Origin: JBCCQH01 sp039024435
GTDB taxonomy: Bacteria; Bacteroidota; Bacteroidia; J057; JADKCL01
Length of the DNA stretch: 64,000 nucleotides
NCBI GenBank assembly: GCA_039024435.1
Contig: JBCCQH010000011.1
Coordinates: 1 to 64,000 of the forward strand
Reading direction: 5' to 3'
In this document: one piece after another, positions 61,901 through 64,000 of the stretch
Layout: each line of letters opens with the position of its first letter
Position numbering within the stretch: position 1 is the stretch's first letter
Position numbers and translations under genes: made by a program
The notes under the pieces: model-generated
What the model was told of the DNA's origin: nothing
Databases searched by the model: none
Seen by the model: only the letters and a program-made list of their open reading frames with translations

Positions 61901-63391
61901 GGCTGGGACCGGGAGATTTGCTTGGGCGAAACCACCCTGCTGGACGCCCAAGCCGGGGGAGACTCCACAGCGACCTATTCCTTCCTCTGGTCCCCCACCG
62001 ACGGCTTTATCAGCGACAGCACCGCCGAGGATCCCATCGTCGGGCCGGATACAACCACGACCTACTACGTGATCGCCATCACCAATTTTGGTTGCGAAAG
62101 TGCGCCCGATTCGGCGACGGTTTACTTGAAGCCTACGCCCATCGCCGAAGCGGGGCCGGACTTCTTTATCTGTGACGATGCCTGCGACACGCTGGCGGGA
62201 AGCTATTTCTACACCACGACCGACAGCGCTCCGAATGCCAGTCAGGTCTATTTTGCATGGAGCCCGGCGGCGGACCTGAGTGCGACTACAATCCTGGATC
62301 CGGTGGTCTGCCCGCCCAATTCCGGCTGGTACTACCTCGAAGTCCGGCACCGCGATTGCATCACTCAGGATTCGGTGCTCATCACGGTGGGACCGGAAAT
62401 CTCGGCGGTGGCGGGGGGCGATACCAGCGTGATCTGCGCCAATGGATCGGTGCAACTGAACGCGGACAGCAGCTTGGGAACCGAGTTTACCTGGCTGCCT
62501 CCCCTCGGATTGGATGATCCGAACTCGCCCAATCCGGTGGCGAGTCCGGATACCACGACCACCTACACCCTGATTGTGAGCGAAGGCGGCTGTTTCGATA
62601 CGACCGCTTACACGATTGAGATTCTTCCGGAGCCGGTCGCCGAGTACGCGAGTTCGGCACCGGAGGGCTGTGTACCCCACGATGTACATTTTACCAATTT
62701 GTCCCGCGACGGCATCTTCTACATCTGGGATTTCGGAGACGGTTCTCCGGTGAGCAACGAGACCCATCCGGTCCACACCTACGCGGGCCCGGGGGCCTTT
62801 ACGGTGACCTTGACCGCAGTTTCCGGCGGGGCCTGCGATGGGGTGATCGATTCGATCCGCATCGTGGTGGAAGACACGGCCCGAGCGGCATTCGGCACGA
62901 ATCCGGACTTTCCGGCGCAATTGTCCTTTCCGGCAACTTCGGTAGGCTTTACGGATCGTTCCCAAAATGCCACGTCCTGGTACTGGGATTTCGGGGATGG
63001 AATCACTTCTACCGAAACCAATCCGACCCACCAATACACGGCGCCGGGTGAATATTTCGTGACGCTGGCGGTGAATTCGGCCCTGGGCTGCGTCTCGCGG
63101 GTCACCAACGGACCGTTTGTCATTGCCCTGCCAGAACTGTTCATCCCCAATGTTTTCAGTCCGAACGACGATGACATCAACGACCGATTCCTCGTGGAAT
63201 ACACCGGCGACCAACCTTTCCAGTTGACGGTGTACGACCGCTGGGGCGTGATGCTCTACGATGGCCGGAACAAGGTACAGGGTTGGAACGGCAAGGATCT
63301 GAATGGCAACGATGTGGCCACCGGGGTTTACTACTACTACGTCCGGGTAGGCGACCGGGAGTACACGGGTGATTTGACTCTGGTACGGTGA
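55925..63391 (+). CDS. Giant SprB-like T9SS surface adhesin
   Basis: A protein of about 2488 residues (ATG at 55925; an upstream TTG at 55901 is possible), signal peptide ending TFVRA. Residues ~25-315 form a nidogen-like N-domain (PFNFCFYGNTYNQCVVGSNGIVSFD). From ~320 to ~1720 come 13 SprB-type repeats of ~75-80 residues (pattern C.G..DG.A.V..SGGT.PY.Y.W ... GTY.VTVTD..GC). Repeats 5 and 6 each carry an inserted ~190-residue jelly-roll domain (FEDFDG ... FNWTNNDDG), near-copies of each other. From ~1720 to ~2238 are about six 'AGPD..IC.GD'-type Ig-like repeats, then two PKD domains (IWDFGDGSPVSNETHPVHTY; YWDFGDGITSTETNPTHQYT). The last ~88 residues (FIPNVFSPNDDDINDRFLVE to LTLVR) are a type B C-terminal domain. 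SprB-like adhesins move along the cell surface in gliding bacteria. Confidence 0.9.
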   Translation: MLKRIGSPLLTPLFLIGMLTATFVRAQPTISCPAVIASPDTTLACSGCVNLNATPVAGSLPTSYTVQTIPYNPWPNTGTAIIVNQDDIWSGVLPIPFNFCFYGNTYNQCVVGSNGIVSFDVGQAGGYCPWPINNPIPNPANPTNCIMGPWHDTDPSVGGIIRWSVFGTAPCRVFVVSFNTIPMFSCNNLISTQQIVIYETTNIIETYIQAKPTCTTWNSGAAIHGLHNINGTAATVVPGRNFPTQWTVNNDARRFVPSGPQNFTVNWFQVGNATPIATTQTTQVCPTVNTDYYAEVVYTNCDNSTVTVRDTVMIGVAGPQISLNPTINNPSCPGATDGTITVSPAGGLAPYTYAWSPNGGNGATTTPLGAGTYTVSVTDANNCVAIDSFTLTDPPAIQISTTSTDASCNGGSDGAASATASGGTPGYNYFWVPGNIAGPNATNLSAGTYTVFVSDQNNCLDSATVTINQPPALTTSVSATAVSCAGGGNGTATATAGGGTPPYGYLWNTNPAQTTATATGLSGGTYIVTVTDANLCPALDTITVAEPLPIIAQVNNLQNVSCNGSADGWAVVSVTGQQGPVTYTWNTNPVQTTDSASGLPPGTWTVTATDSLGCTATASVTISEPAPIGLTMNGQNISCFNAADGCANVVVTGGNGNYSYDWSNGGTVDSICNLAPGTYVVTVTDTFSTGTNNRILYFEDFDGLVNWTLNVASGSNGADHNFWVVNDNEGGLPPPACGTANNGDSTLHITSVAFPNGGAAYDAGGLCGTLFCPETNMRAESPVISTVGYSSITLEFNFIANGDSIFDNASVVMNDGSGWTTVVPSLKSNVCLNLQGEWQNFSVVLPPSADNNPNLRVGFNWTNNDDGIGTDPSVSINNVQLRTAAANTPAIFCTAVDSVTITQPDSLAATFTVIDVPCNGDSTGCIGVNLTGGNGNYSYLWSNGATSDSICGLAAGVYTLTVTDTSAVTSGSSSVTVYTEDFDGTATWNLNVPTGTLGANPNFWVINDNEGGVLPPGCGVANNGDSTLHITSFIFPTAGAAYDAGGLCGILTCPETNYRAESPTISTIGISNLTLSFDYISVGQGLIDNASVVYNDGTGWQVLNPSIKSLTCVNLQGQWTAISLALPPSCNNIPNLQVGFNWTNNDDGAGSDPSIAVNNLEIDGITAGSSTPVTCVLIDSAVVGEPPALALSINGYDASCFGTSDGAAAVSASGGTPGYSVVWNTTQTGDSISGLPAGTYTALVADTLGCLDSISVTINQPTPITLTMSSIPVTCNGDTSGCAIVTASGGSGGYTYLWSTAATNDTSCSLGAGIYTVTVTDTASAACFAIDSVVVTEPSAVSLSATATGAACSTATGTATVSASGGTAPYTYNWNTTPVQTTPTAVNLLPGVYLVTVTDTLGCTDTLNVTVPDIPAPTITLVSTMDVSCFGGNDGSATVSTAGGTPPVTVTWNSPLPQTGLTATGLPAGTYTATVTDTFGCTNAVTVTIGEPTPLTLTLSGNTATCNLSNGDATVVASGGTSPYQVLWSNAQSSNTIGGLAAGVYSVTVTDNNQCQVIDSIAIGQTGNPVQNVTAISPVSCSGGNDGAATVQVSLGVPPYTITWNTNPPQIGVNAIGLSAGTYLVTALDQNGCSATDTVIVTEPTPVSGTASATDVTCFATIPNGTAGILASGGTSPYTYAWGTTPVQTTAQATGLSPGTYSVTVTDANGCTYVDDATVGQQPVPSVVAGPDASFCEGDGGALIFATASGGVPGYYYQWWCDSTNTFCGLDSINDNDPIANPTVSTTYYVQVFDTNGCPSNIDSLFVTILPKPIVDAGPDIFLCGDSAPCQVLNPVIVNNAQLSGIYGYNWSPGAGLNDSTIATPCARPDTTTIYSLVVTDSTSGCASELTTTDTLATITVHVNPIPIAEAGPDLDICDGDSVLLQGFGTGAGPDYTYQWTPGTLVVDSTVANPIAFPPFTTIFSLVVNSNGCPSYADSVEVRVHTDPTVEAGWDREICLGETTLLDAQAGGDSTATYSFLWSPTDGFISDSTAEDPIVGPDTTTTYYVIAITNFGCESAPDSATVYLKPTPIAEAGPDFFICDDACDTLAGSYFYTTTDSAPNASQVYFAWSPAADLSATTILDPVVCPPNSGWYYLEVRHRDCITQDSVLITVGPEISAVAGGDTSVICANGSVQLNADSSLGTEFTWLPPLGLDDPNSPNPVASPDTTTTYTLIVSEGGCFDTTAYTIEILPEPVAEYASSAPEGCVPHDVHFTNLSRDGIFYIWDFGDGSPVSNETHPVHTYAGPGAFTVTLTAVSGGACDGVIDSIRIVVEDTARAAFGTNPDFPAQLSFPATSVGFTDRSQNATSWYWDFGDGITSTETNPTHQYTAPGEYFVTLAVNSALGCVSRVTNGPFVIALPELFIPNVFSPNDDDINDRFLVEYTGDQPFQLTVYDRWGVMLYDGRNKVQGWNGKDLNGNDVATGVYYYYVRVGDREYTGDLTLVR

Positions 63392-63556
63392 TGTGGTGAA
63401 CGGTACACGGATGGAAGGGTAAACGGTGCGCGGATTTTCGGCTTGTGGGGATTGATTTGGCCGCCGTTCGCCAAGGATATTTGGCAGTTGGGCGAAATCC
63501 GGCGAGGTAAATCCTGAATTCTACTAACTTTGAAATGAATCTGGATTCTTAATTTG

Positions 63557-63564
63557 TATATTTG
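63557..63564 (+). promoter_or_regulatory. Consensus -7 element (TATATTTG)
   Basis: Exact TAnnTTTG, 36 nt before the ATG at 63601. TTTG at 63529-63532 could serve as the -33 element (24-nt spacer). Confidence 0.5.
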
Positions 63565-63600
63565 AATCGCCTAATCAGGTGTAGAATTTAAGCCTCACGC

Positions 63601-64000
63601 ATGCGTCACAATCGCTATTGTCTTTCCATATCACTTGCCACCCTATTTTTCCTATTGTTGGGACCTACCTCATTTGGGCAGTTGATCACTGTACCCAATA
63701 CCAACGCAACGCAGTTGGTCAATACGCTGATCGGTCCCGGAGTATTTGTTTCTAACATCACTTCTACGTTTGCGCCCAACTCGGTAGGGACGTTTACCAG
63801 CAATGGTTCCAATATCGGGATCAACAACGGGGTCATATTGACGTCGGGCAGCGTGGCCAATGCTCCCGGTCCCAACAACCAAGCCGGCGCCACTACCGCC
63901 AATGGATCGCCCGGCGATCCGGATTTGAATGCGATCACCACCCCCAACCCTACGTTTGATGCGGCGATCCTTGAATTTGACTTGGTGGCCACCTGCGACA
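63601..64000 (+). CDS. Choice-of-anchor L domain protein, cut by window end
   Basis: The first 133 codons of an exported protein. The signal peptide is MRHNRYCLSISLATLFFLLL ... FGQ, and the mature part (LITVPNTNATQLVNTLIGPGVFVSNITSTF, then GVILTSGSVANAPGPNNQAG and FDAAILEFDLVATCD) is typical of the choice-of-anchor L domain at the N-terminus of large Bacteroidota surface proteins. The frame is open at the right edge. Position after the adhesin, with its own promoter, suggests another T9SS cargo; the sorting domain is outside the window. Confidence 0.8.
   Translation, partial: MRHNRYCLSISLATLFFLLLGPTSFGQLITVPNTNATQLVNTLIGPGVFVSNITSTFAPNSVGTFTSNGSNIGINNGVILTSGSVANAPGPNNQAGATTANGSPGDPDLNAITTPNPTFDAAILEFDLVATCD

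Overview
The window reads as chromosomal DNA of a GC-rich member of the Bacteroidota, most likely near Saprospiraceae/Lewinella. This rests on a type IX secretion (T9SS)/gliding set (a PorP/SprF-like porin, a PorE-like TPR/propeller/OmpA protein, type B 'gliding motility' C-terminal domains, one type A sorting domain), on TAnnTTTG promoter elements with no obvious Shine-Dalgarno sites, and on Bacteroidota-type housekeeping genes (two long LptF/LptG permeases, a PlsB-like acyltransferase beside gpsA, a SUI1 protein). I saw no tRNA, rRNA, CRISPR array, transposase or phage module.

Layout. 1-5.5 kb: NRAMP-like transporter, two conserved unknowns, and lgt with a large periplasmic insertion. 5.5-11.4 kb: T9SS type B cargo, PorP/SprF-like protein, PorE-like protein and a small lipoprotein, one close-packed run. 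11.4-16.3 kb: a surface-sugar cluster (sugar aminotransferase, acyl carrier protein, KAS III-like enzyme, polyprenyl-phosphate glycosyltransferase, GNAT acetyltransferase, probable GT-A glycosyltransferase). 16.4-22.3 kb: proteins carrying 1, 3 and 4 tandem DUF4878/NTF2-like domains, interleaved with two paralogous small Cys-rich proteins. Both Cys-rich genes have the same palindrome, TTTGACAYCTCGTGTCAAA, at the same distance from a promoter -7 element; a third palindrome lies before a terminator-ended non-coding stretch that may be a small RNA. 22.6-24.9 kb: a cytosine-C5 methyltransferase and a probable PD-(D/E)XK restriction enzyme with a 162-bp palindromic repeat exactly between them. 25-36 kb: VIT/VWA protein, propeller-amidohydrolase, HAD phosphatase, isocitrate dehydrogenase, PASTA protein. 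36.7-49 kb: two unknowns, LptF/LptG-type permeases, omega-amidase, peptide-binding lipoprotein-like protein and a PNGase F-like T9SS cargo. 49.5-55.6 kb: rnz, SDR, gpsA, PlsB-like acyltransferase, SUI1, SanA-like. 55.9-63.4 kb: a ~2490-residue SprB-like adhesin, then the start of a choice-of-anchor L protein cut by the window end.

The long intergenic gaps are not empty. They hold two dispersed repeat families: a ~160-bp MITE-like element (three copies, one partial) and a ~110-bp GC-rich element (three copies) whose predicted hairpins differ in sequence but keep pairing. Three genes have a consensus -7 element 5-7 nt before the start codon, so leaderless transcription is likely used here. The least explained feature is the shared palindrome linking the small Cys-rich proteins and the candidate RNA. 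All function calls are by eye from sequence; no searches were run.
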